Part shown: piece after piece, positions 24,727 through 33,685 of the stretch
Layout: each line of letters begins with the position of its first letter
Position numbering within the stretch: the first letter of the stretch is position 1
From: Psychrobacter sp. APC 3426
GTDB lineage: Bacteria > Pseudomonadota > Gammaproteobacteria > Pseudomonadales > Moraxellaceae
Reading direction: 5' to 3'
Length of the DNA: 64,000 bases
Assembly (NCBI RefSeq): GCF_030408035.1
Contig: NZ_JASDCF010000003.1
Span: forward strand, 100,987 to 164,986
Translations under genes and position numbers: made by a program
The notes under the pieces: generated by a model
Database searches by the model: none
Told to the model about the DNA's origin: nothing
Seen by the model: the letters and a program-made list of their open reading frames with translations, nothing else

Positions 24727-25620
24727 TTATGCCTGCAATTGTGCCAATAACCACTCAAGTATAGCCCAAACAAACAACATCCATGTAGGCTCTTCTACCG
24801 GCTCATCAGGCAAATCTGAGCTGTCACCTGCCTTCAATGGTAAATCAAACGCTTGCGATTTGGTTTGTGAGTCCAGCACAGGCAAAACATCAATGCCGAT
24901 TTCAGCCGTTAGCTCATCTAGACTAATGACGTCTATCCGCTCAGACTCATCATTGGGCGCGTAATACACGCCTGCTTGATTGGTCGCTGGAATATAGACG
25001 GCTTTAAAAAAATGACTGGGTACCAACACGCGCTTGGCAAGTTGCTTGGTCTTTTTGCCTGTGAATGCGACTCCTGTGATGGTATAAACCTCACCGTACT
25101 GCTGGGTCAAATAACGGGTGGCGGACTCGATATTACGCCAAATATAGCGATTATTACGTGGTGACTGGGGGGCGATATTGGCCAAACTAAAACTATCGTA
25201 TTGCTGACTTCGAGTGGCCATATTGGCATTGGGCGCTAAGTGCCCTCGATCATAGCCAGAGCCTGAATAGTCAGACAATGAGGCACGAGCTGATTTGGGT
25301 AGCCTACTCTCTTCATGAAAGCTGTCTTCACGATCGATTTCTTTGGCTTGTCGTAGCCGCTTGCGATCCAAATACTCTGCTGACCATAGCGGTGTACGTG
25401 ATACGCCAGAATACATAACGGCAAAACCATCCATGCATAATGCTTGGGTGTTATTGCTGAGCTTGGTGTTGGTAAACTCTGGATAAATACCGCCATAGAA
25501 AGACTGGCTACACTGAGTAAAGTCATCCGCTTGTGCCGACGACAACCCTATAACGACAGTGAGCACTGTCATGACTATACTGTTTTTAACACCACTTTTA
25601 TGCTTGCCAAAACTTATCAT
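24727..25620 (-). CDS. DNA/RNA non-specific endonuclease (NUC1 family), secreted
   Basis: His-Me finger nuclease of 297 residues. An N-terminal signal peptide ends about residue 31 (SSAQA). The catalytic DRGHLAPNANM begins at Asp124 with general base His127. The metal-binding helix follows (NIAPQSPRNNRYIWRNIE). A hydrophobic tail (about residues 278-295, WMLFVWAILEWLLAQL) could anchor it to a membrane, which is unusual for the family. Likely function is periplasmic or outer-surface nucleic-acid degradation. Confidence 0.85.
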   Translation of the reverse strand: MISFGKHKSGVKNSIVMTVLTVVIGLSSAQADDFTQCSQSFYGGIYPEFTNTKLSNNTQALCMDGFAVMYSGVSRTPLWSAEYLDRKRLRQAKEIDREDSFHEESRLPKSARASLSDYSGSGYDRGHLAPNANMATRSQQYDSFSLANIAPQSPRNNRYIWRNIESATRYLTQQYGEVYTITGVAFTGKKTKQLAKRVLVPSHFFKAVYIPATNQAGVYYAPNDESERIDVISLDELTAEIGIDVLPVLDSQTKSQAFDLPLKAGDSSDLPDEPVEEPTWMLFVWAILEWLLAQLQA

Positions 25621-25782
25621 TCAACTTTCAACCATCTTTGCTTGTCATTACGTATGTGTATCCTAGCAGGGGCTTAGTAATAAAGAAAGATAAGGCGTAA
25701 GTCGTGACATTTTAAATGGTATCCGCTATACTTAGCCGTTCAAAAATCAGTATCGTGCAAATGCAATGCGGTCTGTCTAAAC

Positions 25783-25873
25783 GGTGAAGTGGGTGAGTGG
25801 CTGAAACCGCACGCCTGGAAAGTGTGTATACGTTCATAGCGTATCGAGGGTTCGAATCCCTCCTTCACCGCCA
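25783..25873 (+). tRNA. tRNA-Ser (anticodon GGA)
   Basis: The acceptor stem GGTGAAG (25783-25789) pairs with CTTCACC (25863-25869). The discriminator is G and CCA is encoded. The anticodon loop CTGGAAA gives GGA for UCC. A long variable arm and the T-arm GGTTCGAATCC are present, as in class II tRNA-Ser. The 3' part is the attachment site of the adjacent island and stays intact. Confidence 0.96.
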
Positions 25874-25879
25874 ATCTTA
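25859..25879 (+). repeat. attL core
   Basis: 21-bp copy covering the last 15 nt of tRNA-Ser and 6 nt beyond. It is identical to 48335-48355; the next base differs (T here, C at attR), and so does the base before. Confidence 0.9.
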
Positions 25880-26019
25880 TAAAACACTCCTTTTCCCACC
25901 TTGTCCTAAACACTCCCATATACCTCTGTAACCCTTTATAAATAACGCGTCTAGCGTTTTTTTTATGTCTAGTGTTTTCCCAATCTATCCGAATATAACC
26001 CACCTATCCCGTGGCTTGT

Positions 26020-26156
26020 GTTGGTCTATCTGTTGGTCTATGATTTCATTAGACCTCAAAAAGACCAACATTTAGGCTTTATAATTCAGCTTTAGACCAA
26101 CGTTATATTTGTAACGCTTGAATTACAAGGCTTGGAAGCATAGGGAGTAGACCAAC
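26020..26156. promoter_or_regulatory. Cluster of integrase arm-type sites, left end
   Basis: Five copies of GTTGGTCTA or its complement: 26020-26028 and 26032-26040 forward (12 bp apart), 26062-26069 reverse (8 of 9 bases), 26093-26101 and 26148-26156 reverse. The last lies between the integrase ribosome site (AGGGAG, 26142-26147) and its ATG at 26157, so integrase binding there could repress its own synthesis. The same motif recurs beside attR. Function as arm sites is inferred from repetition and placement. Confidence 0.7.
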
Positions 26157-27518
26157 ATGTTAAGCGATAGCAAAATCCGCAAGCTCAAACCAAGTGAAAA
26201 ATGTACGCCTTCACGTCCTGACAAATATAGTGATCAGTATGGGCTACAGCTTTTAGTCCGTAGCACAAGCACAAAAACATGGATAAGCGCTTATCGCTTT
26301 GATGGTAAGCAGACACGCCTCACACTTGGCACTTACCCCATCATGTCACTCGCTGAAGCCAGACAAGCCAATACTGAGATTAAAGCGCTACTAGCAGATG
26401 GTATCGATCCAAAAAATAAAAAGCGTCAAGATAGGCTCAATAATGTTCATGCACAAAAATTCAATGATTATGCGTTAGACTGGCTCGCTGAACGTCAGCG
26501 TAACGTCAAGCCACGTACCTATCAGCAAGACTATAACCGTATGCATAAAGACGTGTTGCCCCACTTTGAAGGCATTGCACTAAAAGATGTAAGCTTTGAG
26601 GATTGTCGATCAATGGCAGATGAGATCGAAAAGCGTGTGAACAAAGACGGTGAGCCGCCACGCGAGGTAACCAGACGCACTATCGATCTGGTGGCTAATG
26701 TCTTAAGACGTGCCAAACGCGAACGCATCATTGAGCAAAATCCAATCGATGATCTAAAAGCACTCTATCCTAAAGCCAAAAGTCAGCACATGAAGCATGT
26801 AGATATCCATGAGCTGCCTGCCCTACTCCAAGCTATTGAGAATTATCATGGTCATGACCAAACCCGCTTAGGTATGAAGTTTTTAGCGTACTCATTTTGC
26901 CGCACCATTGAACTACGTATGATGAAATGGGCGCATATCGACTTTGCCAACCGTTTATGGCGTGTTGATATCGATAACCTTAAAATTGCACGTAAGCACG
27001 TTGTACCGTTGTCAGATCAGATGCTAGCAGTACTAGAGGAGATGAAACCCATCACAGGACAATATGAATATGTGTTCTATCATACGGGTATGCATCAGCC
27101 GTATAGTGAGGAGTTTATTAATAACGCGCTAGATATTCTAGGCTATGCTGGTAAGCAGACAGGTCACGGCTTTCGTCACATCGCCTCAACCAATCTTAAC
27201 GAGCTTGGCTACATGGGCGACGCGATTGAAAAACAGATGGCACATGACAAAAAAAGTAACATACGCGCGGTTTATAACCATGCTCAGCATTTAGAAGAGC
27301 GCCGTAAGATCATGCAGGTTTGGGCTGACTTTTTAGACTTACTAAGAGACAAAGGCGAAGTTGTAGACTTTCAAACAGCGCGGCAGCAGATTGAGCAGTC
27401 ACTGATAAGTAAGCAACTAAACGTTTTACAAAATGCTGATAAGCAAGATCTGATTAAAGCGCTATTAGAGCGAGGCATCACAGCTGATGAGATACAAGAG
27501 TATATCGATAATGATTAG
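26157..27518 (+). CDS. int: P4-type tyrosine recombinase (integrase)
   Basis: Site-specific recombinase of 453 residues that integrates and excises the island at tRNA-Ser. The N-terminal DUF4102-type arm-binding domain covers about residues 1-90 (SDSKIRKLKPSEK ... RLTLGTYPIMSLAEAR), then a SAM-like core-binding domain (about 100-205) and the catalytic domain with Arg249, His337, Arg340, His363 and nucleophile Tyr373. A C-terminal extension (about 400-453) is helical. All catalytic residues are intact, so the island may still be mobile. It converges with the next gene, overlapping by 4 nt. Confidence 0.94.
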   Translation: MLSDSKIRKLKPSEKCTPSRPDKYSDQYGLQLLVRSTSTKTWISAYRFDGKQTRLTLGTYPIMSLAEARQANTEIKALLADGIDPKNKKRQDRLNNVHAQKFNDYALDWLAERQRNVKPRTYQQDYNRMHKDVLPHFEGIALKDVSFEDCRSMADEIEKRVNKDGEPPREVTRRTIDLVANVLRRAKRERIIEQNPIDDLKALYPKAKSQHMKHVDIHELPALLQAIENYHGHDQTRLGMKFLAYSFCRTIELRMMKWAHIDFANRLWRVDIDNLKIARKHVVPLSDQMLAVLEEMKPITGQYEYVFYHTGMHQPYSEEFINNALDILGYAGKQTGHGFRHIASTNLNELGYMGDAIEKQMAHDKKSNIRAVYNHAQHLEERRKIMQVWADFLDLLRDKGEVVDFQTARQQIEQSLISKQLNVLQNADKQDLIKALLERGITADEIQEYIDND

Positions 27519-28426
27519 TATAAGTCTTTGCCATTTTTATCTGTATAGTCAATTTCGTAAGACATATTAATCAAATGATCAAGCATGGCTGTCTCTGACA
27601 GTCCTTCTACCTCTGCCATCTTCTCTAACCTAGCTTTGGTCTTTTTTGTCAATGGTAGATGATACGGTTTCTTTGTTTTGCCAGCATCGCGATACTTTTG
27701 CTGGCTCCAAGCTCTCTTCATTTTATCGATAATAATTGTTTTACTTGGAGAGTGCGTATAACTTTGTCCTTGCTTTATGTCTATAGCATCCAATGATGCT
27801 AATAAACGTAGCTCTCGATTGTTATTACCAACATAATTTTCTACGTCATATCTATATAAATTCTTTTCCACTAAATAATTACGTACCCAATCTAGATCAG
27901 CTTTTTTTAACCATTTAGAGTAATTATCGTTAGCTTCTAAAACATGCCATACCTTTTGAGTAACTTCAACTACGTCTTTTTTAAAGTCTAAATCGGAAAT
28001 AACATTTTCTCGATTATTTAATCCTTTTATCAGATTATTTAAAATATTATGAACTGTGTCTTTAATATCTTTTTTACGACTTATACCAAAACGGCTTGGC
28101 GATATCATATTATTTCCAACCAGATAATTGTAGACAAATATCTGTTCTCTTTCGTTACCTTCTAGCCATTTAAGCTCATATTTTTCTAAATATAGCGTAT
28201 TGAGATTATCAATAAAGCTAATTACTGTATCTATCTTATCGTCCTTACGTGTTCTCTTTAAAAGTTCTTCCTTGCATTTACTCGCATAGCGGTTTGGATC
28301 TTCAGATATATAACGTGATTTATCTCCGCTGTAAAATACACTTAGCAACACAAAATGTGCTTGATCTTCTGATAAGTCATCTATTTTATCTCTTAAAGGC
28401 TTTCTTCTTAATTCTTCCTTTAACAT
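27515..28426 (-). CDS. Hypothetical protein with ribbon-helix-helix-like C-terminus
   Basis: 303 residues, AT-rich and Lys/Asn-rich relative to neighbours. Most of the protein is helical and unrecognised. The C-terminal 50 residues (HLPLTKKTKARLEKMAEVEG then SETAMLDHLI) resemble a ribbon-helix-helix DNA-binding unit. A 14-bp palindrome at 28442-28455 lies just upstream of its start and is a natural autoregulatory operator. Transcribed divergently from the HUH-protein gene, so it may control the replication module. Function is inference. Confidence 0.55.
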   Translation of the reverse strand: MLKEELRRKPLRDKIDDLSEDQAHFVLLSVFYSGDKSRYISEDPNRYASKCKEELLKRTRKDDKIDTVISFIDNLNTLYLEKYELKWLEGNEREQIFVYNYLVGNNMISPSRFGISRKKDIKDTVHNILNNLIKGLNNRENVISDLDFKKDVVEVTQKVWHVLEANDNYSKWLKKADLDWVRNYLVEKNLYRYDVENYVGNNNRELRLLASLDAIDIKQGQSYTHSPSKTIIIDKMKRAWSQQKYRDAGKTKKPYHLPLTKKTKARLEKMAEVEGLSETAMLDHLINMSYEIDYTDKNGKDLY

Positions 28427-28884
28427 ATATAATCCTTAATTTATCACGCGTGATATTATAGTTATATTCTCGTATTATTAAGATAGTATTAGATTATTAT
28501 TATAGTGTATAAATGAGTACTAAAGTACAAGTATTTATTGAGCTAAGATACAAAAATTAGCATATATTTAATATATCTTCGTATTCTCACTAGATTTAAC
28601 GTTGGTAATAATATCTGTTCATACTGACAGTACATTAAATTTTCTCTATCAGCTAACTCCATTCACTCAAAAAATATCAATATAACCCAAGATTCCTACA
28701 ATTGAGGATAATGTAACGCCGATATCTCCGCAGTATTGGTAAGTGCCACTAACCGGTTATTGATATTATTATATAGCGCAGCGTTACCACACTGACTATC
28801 TCCTCACTAAACCACCAGTAGACAGAATAAAAAAATATGATGTAGCTCTACTATGTGCAAGACAAACCACATAGGAGAAATACC
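28427..28884. other. Divergent regulatory/possible origin region
   Basis: 458 bases between the divergent RHH-tailed gene and the HUH-protein gene. It holds the 14-bp palindrome, then an AT-rich stretch, then 28713-28787: GTAACGC at 28713 inverted as GCGTTAC at 28781, enclosing a hairpin-forming GGTAAGTG/CCACTAACC and the palindrome TAACCGGTTA (28750-28759) next to an AT-rich block. This is the sort of layout seen at HUH-initiator origins, but it is not proof of one. Confidence 0.4.
28442..28455. promoter_or_regulatory. Palindromic operator candidate
   Basis: TATCACGCGTGATA is a perfect 14-bp palindrome 15 nt upstream of the start of the RHH-tailed gene. Perfect palindromes of this size in AT-rich leaders usually bind dimeric repressors; the binding protein is not known. 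Confidence 0.6.
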
Positions 28885-29790
28885 ATGCAAAACATTAACC
28901 TCAATCAAAGTAACTTATTAACTAAAGTTCACCAACTGGTAATCGATATCATTTCTAATGAATTGAGATTTGACCTGATAATAGATGAGCTGAACGATTT
29001 GTATCATCCGTTCATGTATTACTATGAGGGTGACAATGGATTGATTTACTCGGTGCCCATTGAAGCTTTCTTTCGCAGTACGCAATATATCGTTGGTGAT
29101 CAATATCCAGAAGATGTCATTTGGGATTACGATAAAACACAGCGTCTTATTAAAACACTGTCATACTATAAAAAAGATATTAAGCGTGAACGTAGTGTGT
29201 TTAGTTATCAGGAGTCTAAAAATAAGAGGACACTCGAAAAATATGTACGCCATCTGATTCATCATTACAAAAGACTGCTCTTTGTACGTATCGACCTAAA
29301 GTACGCCAAAGAAACAAGCCACCTTGTTAGCATTGAAGATTTTTATCATCACATGAGCAAATTCCGAGATCTTATCGGTAATGAGGAAACGTGCTTTGAA
29401 GATTTGCAGGGCTACGCTTGGGCTTTAGAGCATGGTGGCATCGAGGGCGGATTACATTGTCATTTGTTGCTGATATATGACGGTAATAAGAGACAAAATG
29501 ATTGGTATATCGCAAAAGAGGTTGGTGAAAAGTGGAAGGTCATTACTGGTGGTCTAGGCGAGTGCTATAACTACCACAATAAAAAGACTAAGCAGGGGTA
29601 TGAGCGAAACGGTAAATTAGGTATCGGCATGATTCATCAGGATAACGAACAGGAAGTTAACAACGCTCTTAGAACGTCGTGTTACCTGACGCAACCAAGC
29701 AAGTATGACCAAAAATTAAAAGTATGGCTTCCAAACATGAACACCTTTGCACATGGTCAATACCGCACAGAAAAGCGCCGAGGACTATAA
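28885..29790 (+). CDS. YagK/YfjJ-type HUH protein (replication initiator-like, inovirus Gp2-like)
   Basis: 301 residues from ATG at 28885 with an AGGAG ribosome site; a GTG ten codons earlier is less likely. The C-terminal half has the rolling-circle style HUH motif at His191-Cys192-His193 within GGLHCHLLLIY, preceded by a conserved LFVRIDL strand and GYAWALEHG. Candidate catalytic tyrosines follow (for example in ECYNYHNKK). This matches the YagK_YfjJ family found in P4-like and cryptic islands. Likely role is nicking and replication of the excised element; metal and tyrosine roles are inferred. Confidence 0.7.
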   Translation: MQNINLNQSNLLTKVHQLVIDIISNELRFDLIIDELNDLYHPFMYYYEGDNGLIYSVPIEAFFRSTQYIVGDQYPEDVIWDYDKTQRLIKTLSYYKKDIKRERSVFSYQESKNKRTLEKYVRHLIHHYKRLLFVRIDLKYAKETSHLVSIEDFYHHMSKFRDLIGNEETCFEDLQGYAWALEHGGIEGGLHCHLLLIYDGNKRQNDWYIAKEVGEKWKVITGGLGECYNYHNKKTKQGYERNGKLGIGMIHQDNEQEVNNALRTSCYLTQPSKYDQKLKVWLPNMNTFAHGQYRTEKRRGL

Positions 29791-29874
29791 CCCATATCAA
29801 AATAATCTCAGATATATACTATTACCATGAGAGTACGTACAGCCTGTTTGTGTGTACGTGACTTCAGCCAATAA

Positions 29875-29900
29875 GGTCTGCTTTTTAGCAGGCCTTTTTT
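29875..29900 (+). terminator. Terminator after the HUH gene
   Basis: GGTCTGCT/AGCAGGCC stem of 8 bp (one G-T pair) with a TTTT loop, followed by six T. Confidence 0.85.
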
Positions 29901-29922
29901 ATGCGCAAATTTAGGAGTATAT

Positions 29923-30213
29923 ATGAAAACCCTGTGTCCTAGCTGTGAGTCATCTTTGGTCTACGAGATGACTGATGGTAGTCAAATCAACCTTATTGAT
30001 CAGCTGTTATCCCCTGCGGTATTAGTCAGCCTTGGCGTTAGTCTTTGCAAAACACTTAAAGTACATCCTGCTATCGGTGTGGTTGCAGGAACAACGGTAG
30101 CAGCGCTTATTGAGATCACTCAGTCTCATCAAGCGCTGCCAATGCTGGTCAATAAGCAATATCGCTGTGATGACTGCTCGCATGTCTTCACTACCTTTCA
30201 CTCATTTACTTAA
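29923..30213 (+). CDS. Small zinc-ribbon protein
   Basis: 96 residues. The N-terminal CPSC and C-terminal CDDC pairs form a split zinc ribbon around a hydrophobic middle (about residues 27-65, including SPAVLVSLGVSL and GVVAGTTVAALIEI) that could insert in a membrane. TTAGGAG lies 7 nt before ATG. Unknown function; it sits between the HUH gene and DUF932, within the island replication/recombination module. Confidence 0.65.
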   Translation: MKTLCPSCESSLVYEMTDGSQINLIDQLLSPAVLVSLGVSLCKTLKVHPAIGVVAGTTVAALIEITQSHQALPMLVNKQYRCDDCSHVFTTFHSFT

Positions 30214-30248
30214 ACTCAATTTAATCATAATACAAAAGGAAAATTATC

Positions 30249-31241
30249 ATGGCACATTTAATCGAGAGTATGGCATACGTTGGCGACACCCCTTGGCATG
30301 GCCTTGGTAGTGAGCTATCCCCTAAGCAGCCGCTTGAGGTATGGGCGCGTGAGGCAGGTATGGATTGGCGTATTGAATCGTCAGACGTCAATTTCATGGC
30401 TGAGAACGATCGAGGGCATAACCTTATCTTGCCCTTTGCTGAGCAAAAGGTCTTGTATCGCTCAGATACCTTTGATCCATTATCCGTAGTCAGTCAGCGC
30501 TATCAAGAAGTACAACCTGAAGAGATCCTAGAGTTCTATCGTGATCTCACTGAGCAATCGCACTTTGAGCTTGAAACGGCAGGGGTGCTAAAGGGTGGCC
30601 GTAAGCTGTGGGCATTGGCACGTACAGGTCAATCAGCGTCTTTACGTGGCGGTGATGTCAGTCACGGCTATTTGTTACTAGCAACCGCTTGTGATGGTAC
30701 GCTTGCGACCACGGCGCAGTTTACTAATATTCGTGTGGTGTGTAATAACACGCTCGCGGTAAGCCTCGCTGATGGTAGCGGCGGTGTGGTGAAAGTACCG
30801 CACTCTACCTCGTTTGATGCTGACAAGGTTAAGCAGCAATTGGGCGTGTCGGTTAAGCAGTGGGATGAGCACATCTATGAGATGAAGCAGTTATCCGAGC
30901 GCCGTGTCACGCAAGCAGAAGCGGCTAACTATCTGAGCCGTGTGTTTAACGATCAAGACAATGACATTATCTTGTTTAACAGCGCTAAGAAGGAAAAAGA
31001 CGCAGTTCCTAATGCCAAAGCGATGAATAAGGTGATGACTATGTTTAACGGTCAGGGACGCGGAGCGGATCTCGATGCTGCCAAAGACACCGCTTATGGT
31101 CTACTTTGTAGTATCACTGAGTACGTGGATCATGAACGCCGTGCGATGAACACGGATAATCGCTTAAATTCCGCTTGGTTTGGCGCTGGCGCTAAGCTTA
31201 AACAAAAAGGCTTAGAAGAGTCACTACGTATGCTGGCCTAA
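30249..31241 (+). CDS. DUF932 family phage/plasmid-like protein
   Basis: 330 residues starting MAHLIESMAYVGDTPWHGLG, the hallmark of DUF932 (phage/plasmid-like protein TIGR03299). These proteins are common in phages, plasmids and integrative elements beside YqaJ-type exonucleases, where a role in recombination or replication is suspected but not established. AAAGGA ribosome site; its own terminator at 31263-31290. Confidence 0.82.
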   Translation: MAHLIESMAYVGDTPWHGLGSELSPKQPLEVWAREAGMDWRIESSDVNFMAENDRGHNLILPFAEQKVLYRSDTFDPLSVVSQRYQEVQPEEILEFYRDLTEQSHFELETAGVLKGGRKLWALARTGQSASLRGGDVSHGYLLLATACDGTLATTAQFTNIRVVCNNTLAVSLADGSGGVVKVPHSTSFDADKVKQQLGVSVKQWDEHIYEMKQLSERRVTQAEAANYLSRVFNDQDNDIILFNSAKKEKDAVPNAKAMNKVMTMFNGQGRGADLDAAKDTAYGLLCSITEYVDHERRAMNTDNRLNSAWFGAGAKLKQKGLEESLRMLA

Positions 31242-31262
31242 CTGTCTTATCACCACACATTA

Positions 31263-31290
31263 AACCACGCTTAAAAGCGTGGTTTTTTTA
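31263..31290 (+). terminator. Terminator after the DUF932 gene
   Basis: 10-bp stem AACCACGCTT/AAGCGTGGTT (31263-31272 with 31275-31284), tight loop, then a T run. Confidence 0.88.
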
Positions 31291-31352
31291 TGCCGTTTAC
31301 TCAGATCATCAGTTATCAACGTATCAACAATTAATTTAATAAGGAATCTATC

Positions 31353-32474
31353 ATGGAAACTATCGCATTAAACACAACCATTCCGCCAAGTCGTCGTAAG
31401 CGTAAAGCGATGCAATCTAAGCACACAAAGCCGACTGCTACTATTAATGTTAAGACTAACCGACCTAGCCCTAGTGAAAAGAAATCTAAGCAAACTACAT
31501 CATCTCAGCCCAAGCGCCTAATCAATACCAAAAACTTAAGCCGTGAAGAGTGGTTAGCCGTTCGCAAACAAGGCATAGGCAGTAGTGACGCTGCTTCTGC
31601 TTGCGGTATTCATCCATATTTGTCGATGCTTGAATTATGGATGATGAAGACCGGACGCATGAGCTCAGATATCGATGAGAGCATAGAAGGCTATGCGCCA
31701 CTGTATTGGGGCAATACTTTAGAGCCGATGGTAGCAAAATACTATCAAGAAAAGACAGGCAATAAGGTACGGCGGGTCAATGCTATCTTGCAGCATCCTG
31801 ACGCTGATAATCATTTTATGCTTGCCAATCTTGACTATGCGGTAACAGGTAGCGATGAGGTACAAATACTGGAATGCAAAACCACTGGTGAGCATGGCGC
31901 GAAATTATGGCGAGATGGCGTACCGCTATACGTTACATGCCAAGTGCAACATCAACTAGCCGTTACTGGTAAACAAGCCGCTCATATCTGTGTCCTGCTT
32001 TACGGACACGAAGCAAAGATCTATAAGGTTGAGCGTGATGAGCGTTTGATTGCATCAATTATTGAGCATGAGCGTCTGTTCTGGCAGTACGTGGAGACGG
32101 ATACTCCACCCACGCCTGATCACTCTGAGTCAGCCGCTCGTGCGCTTAAGCTGCTTTATCCTGAGCCTAAGCCTACAAGCAAGATAGACTTTAAGAGTGA
32201 TGAGGGCGCAAATAAGCTGTTCGATAAGCTGCTTAGCTATCGCGCGTCAATCGAAGATCTAGAGCAGCGCCACGATCAAGTTAAACATCAACTGCAAAGC
32301 CTCATTAAAGACAATGAGGTGGCGGTCTTTGACAAGGGCGCGATCTCATGGAAGCGCTCGAAAGACAGTGTCGGTTTAGATAGCAAAGCAGTCATTAAAG
32401 CCCATCCTGAGCTGATGGATAAATTTAGTAAAACTCGCCAAGGTAGCAGACGCTTTGTGGTGTTAAACGACTAA
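31353..32474 (+). CDS. YqaJ-type viral recombinase (lambda exonuclease family)
   Basis: 5'-3' double-strand exonuclease of 373 residues. A basic, Thr/Lys-rich leader of about 55 residues precedes the nuclease core: EEWLAVRKQGIGSSDAAS, YWGNTLEPMVAKYY, MLANLDYAV and the catalytic LECKTT (Glu-x-Lys). A coiled C-terminal segment (about 280-325) follows. Together with DUF932 and the next gene it makes a probable recombination set for the island. Preceded by AAGGAAT and followed by a terminator. Confidence 0.85.
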   Translation: METIALNTTIPPSRRKRKAMQSKHTKPTATINVKTNRPSPSEKKSKQTTSSQPKRLINTKNLSREEWLAVRKQGIGSSDAASACGIHPYLSMLELWMMKTGRMSSDIDESIEGYAPLYWGNTLEPMVAKYYQEKTGNKVRRVNAILQHPDADNHFMLANLDYAVTGSDEVQILECKTTGEHGAKLWRDGVPLYVTCQVQHQLAVTGKQAAHICVLLYGHEAKIYKVERDERLIASIIEHERLFWQYVETDTPPTPDHSESAARALKLLYPEPKPTSKIDFKSDEGANKLFDKLLSYRASIEDLEQRHDQVKHQLQSLIKDNEVAVFDKGAISWKRSKDSVGLDSKAVIKAHPELMDKFSKTRQGSRRFVVLND

Positions 32475-32545
32475 GTTGCCAGTCACTTAACTATTCACGC
32501 ATCTATTAATCAATCAGAACCAATCAATCGAAGCAAGCATATAAC

Positions 32546-32573
32546 AGCCCACCCTAATCGGTGGGCTTTTTTT
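32546..32573 (+). terminator. Terminator after yqaJ-like gene
   Basis: AGCCCACC (32546-32553) pairs with GGTGGGCT (32560-32567), 6-nt loop, followed by T6. Confidence 0.9.
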
Positions 32574-32612
32574 ATGTCTTATCTATTTATTAAACAAATA
32601 AGGAATACCGCT

Positions 32613-33521
32613 ATGATTAAAGGTCTAACGATAACCCCGCCCGTACTTGGTCGTATTAGCATTGGACGCGTCATCAATAAAGACGGCAAGCGTCTGCCTG
32701 CGAAAGACGATCAATTCACTATTACCAGCCAAGTGCAGAATAAGGACGGCTGGGTCAATCATCCACTTGATGCCAAACTGCGTAAAAGTAATGACAGTAA
32801 GCTGCGACAAATACCCGTACGCATGCTGTTTAATGATCCTGATCTAAACCTACGTGCTCAGTACACGCTATTTGATCGGCAAACGGGTCGCCCGTTGTGT
32901 GTCGGTGATGGCGAACACTGTCAGCGCCGTACCAACAATGGCGTGGAGCAACTGCCTTGTCCGTCGCCCGATCGCTGCCCACTCGCGCAAGGCGGCGCTT
33001 GTAAACCCTACGGTCGTCTATACGTCAATCTATCAGAGGATGATGAGCTCGGCACGTTTATCTTTCGTACGACGGGCTTTAATAGTATTCGTACGCTTGC
33101 AGCAAGGCTGCGCTACTTTGCCGCCGTGTCCGGTAATAAGCTGTCATGTTTACCACTGCAATTAACGCTAAGAGGTAAAAGCACCACGCAAAGCTATCGC
33201 ACACCCATTTACTTCGTAGATCTCACGCTACGTGATGAGGTGACGCTCAAAGACGCGGTACAACAGGCTAAGGCGATTGATCATGAGCTGAGCGAACACG
33301 GATTTGATCAAAGCGCGTTAGAGCAAGCTGCCACGCTTGGTTATGCCAATTCATGCTTTGAGGTCGACGATGAGGCAAGTGAGGTAATGGAAGAGTTTTA
33401 TCCGCTAACTGATGATCGTGTTCTAACGCCCAGTCAGCCACTTAACCATCAAAGTGATAAGCAGTCTAATACGCGAAGTATTGCCAAAAGCCTACGCCAA
33501 AGCGTGACAGCGGTGAGCTAA
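32613..33521 (+). CDS. Recombination-directionality-factor-like / metal-binding protein
   Basis: 302 residues from ATG at 32613 (AAGGAAT ribosome site); an earlier in-frame start at 32574 overlaps the terminator and is rejected. It begins IKGLTITPPVLGRISIGRVI. A cysteine cluster (CVGDGEHC ... CPSPDRCP ... GGACKPYGRL) suggests a bound metal. This matches the family annotated as hydrolase or metal-binding protein / RDF-like, often next to DUF932 and YqaJ. A role as the island's excision factor is possible but unproven. Confidence 0.65.
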   Translation: MIKGLTITPPVLGRISIGRVINKDGKRLPAKDDQFTITSQVQNKDGWVNHPLDAKLRKSNDSKLRQIPVRMLFNDPDLNLRAQYTLFDRQTGRPLCVGDGEHCQRRTNNGVEQLPCPSPDRCPLAQGGACKPYGRLYVNLSEDDELGTFIFRTTGFNSIRTLAARLRYFAAVSGNKLSCLPLQLTLRGKSTTQSYRTPIYFVDLTLRDEVTLKDAVQQAKAIDHELSEHGFDQSALEQAATLGYANSCFEVDDEASEVMEEFYPLTDDRVLTPSQPLNHQSDKQSNTRSIAKSLRQSVTAVS

Positions 33522-33544
33522 CTCGTGACAGATAAACGGCATAG

Positions 33545-33575
33545 AAAGGAGCTGATTTGATCAGCTCCTTTTTTT
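33545..33575 (+). terminator. Terminator after RDF-like gene
   Basis: 11-bp perfect stem AAAGGAGCTGA/TCAGCTCCTTT with a 5-nt loop, then a run of T. Confidence 0.92.
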
Positions 33576-33685
33576 ATTGCTTCATCTAAGTTTAAACATC
33601 GGACTGTATGGGGTGTCATAAAAAATTATGGGACTCGGTAAGTATATGAGAGATACCGCTCTCATTCACTTACAAGGAGAGAATC

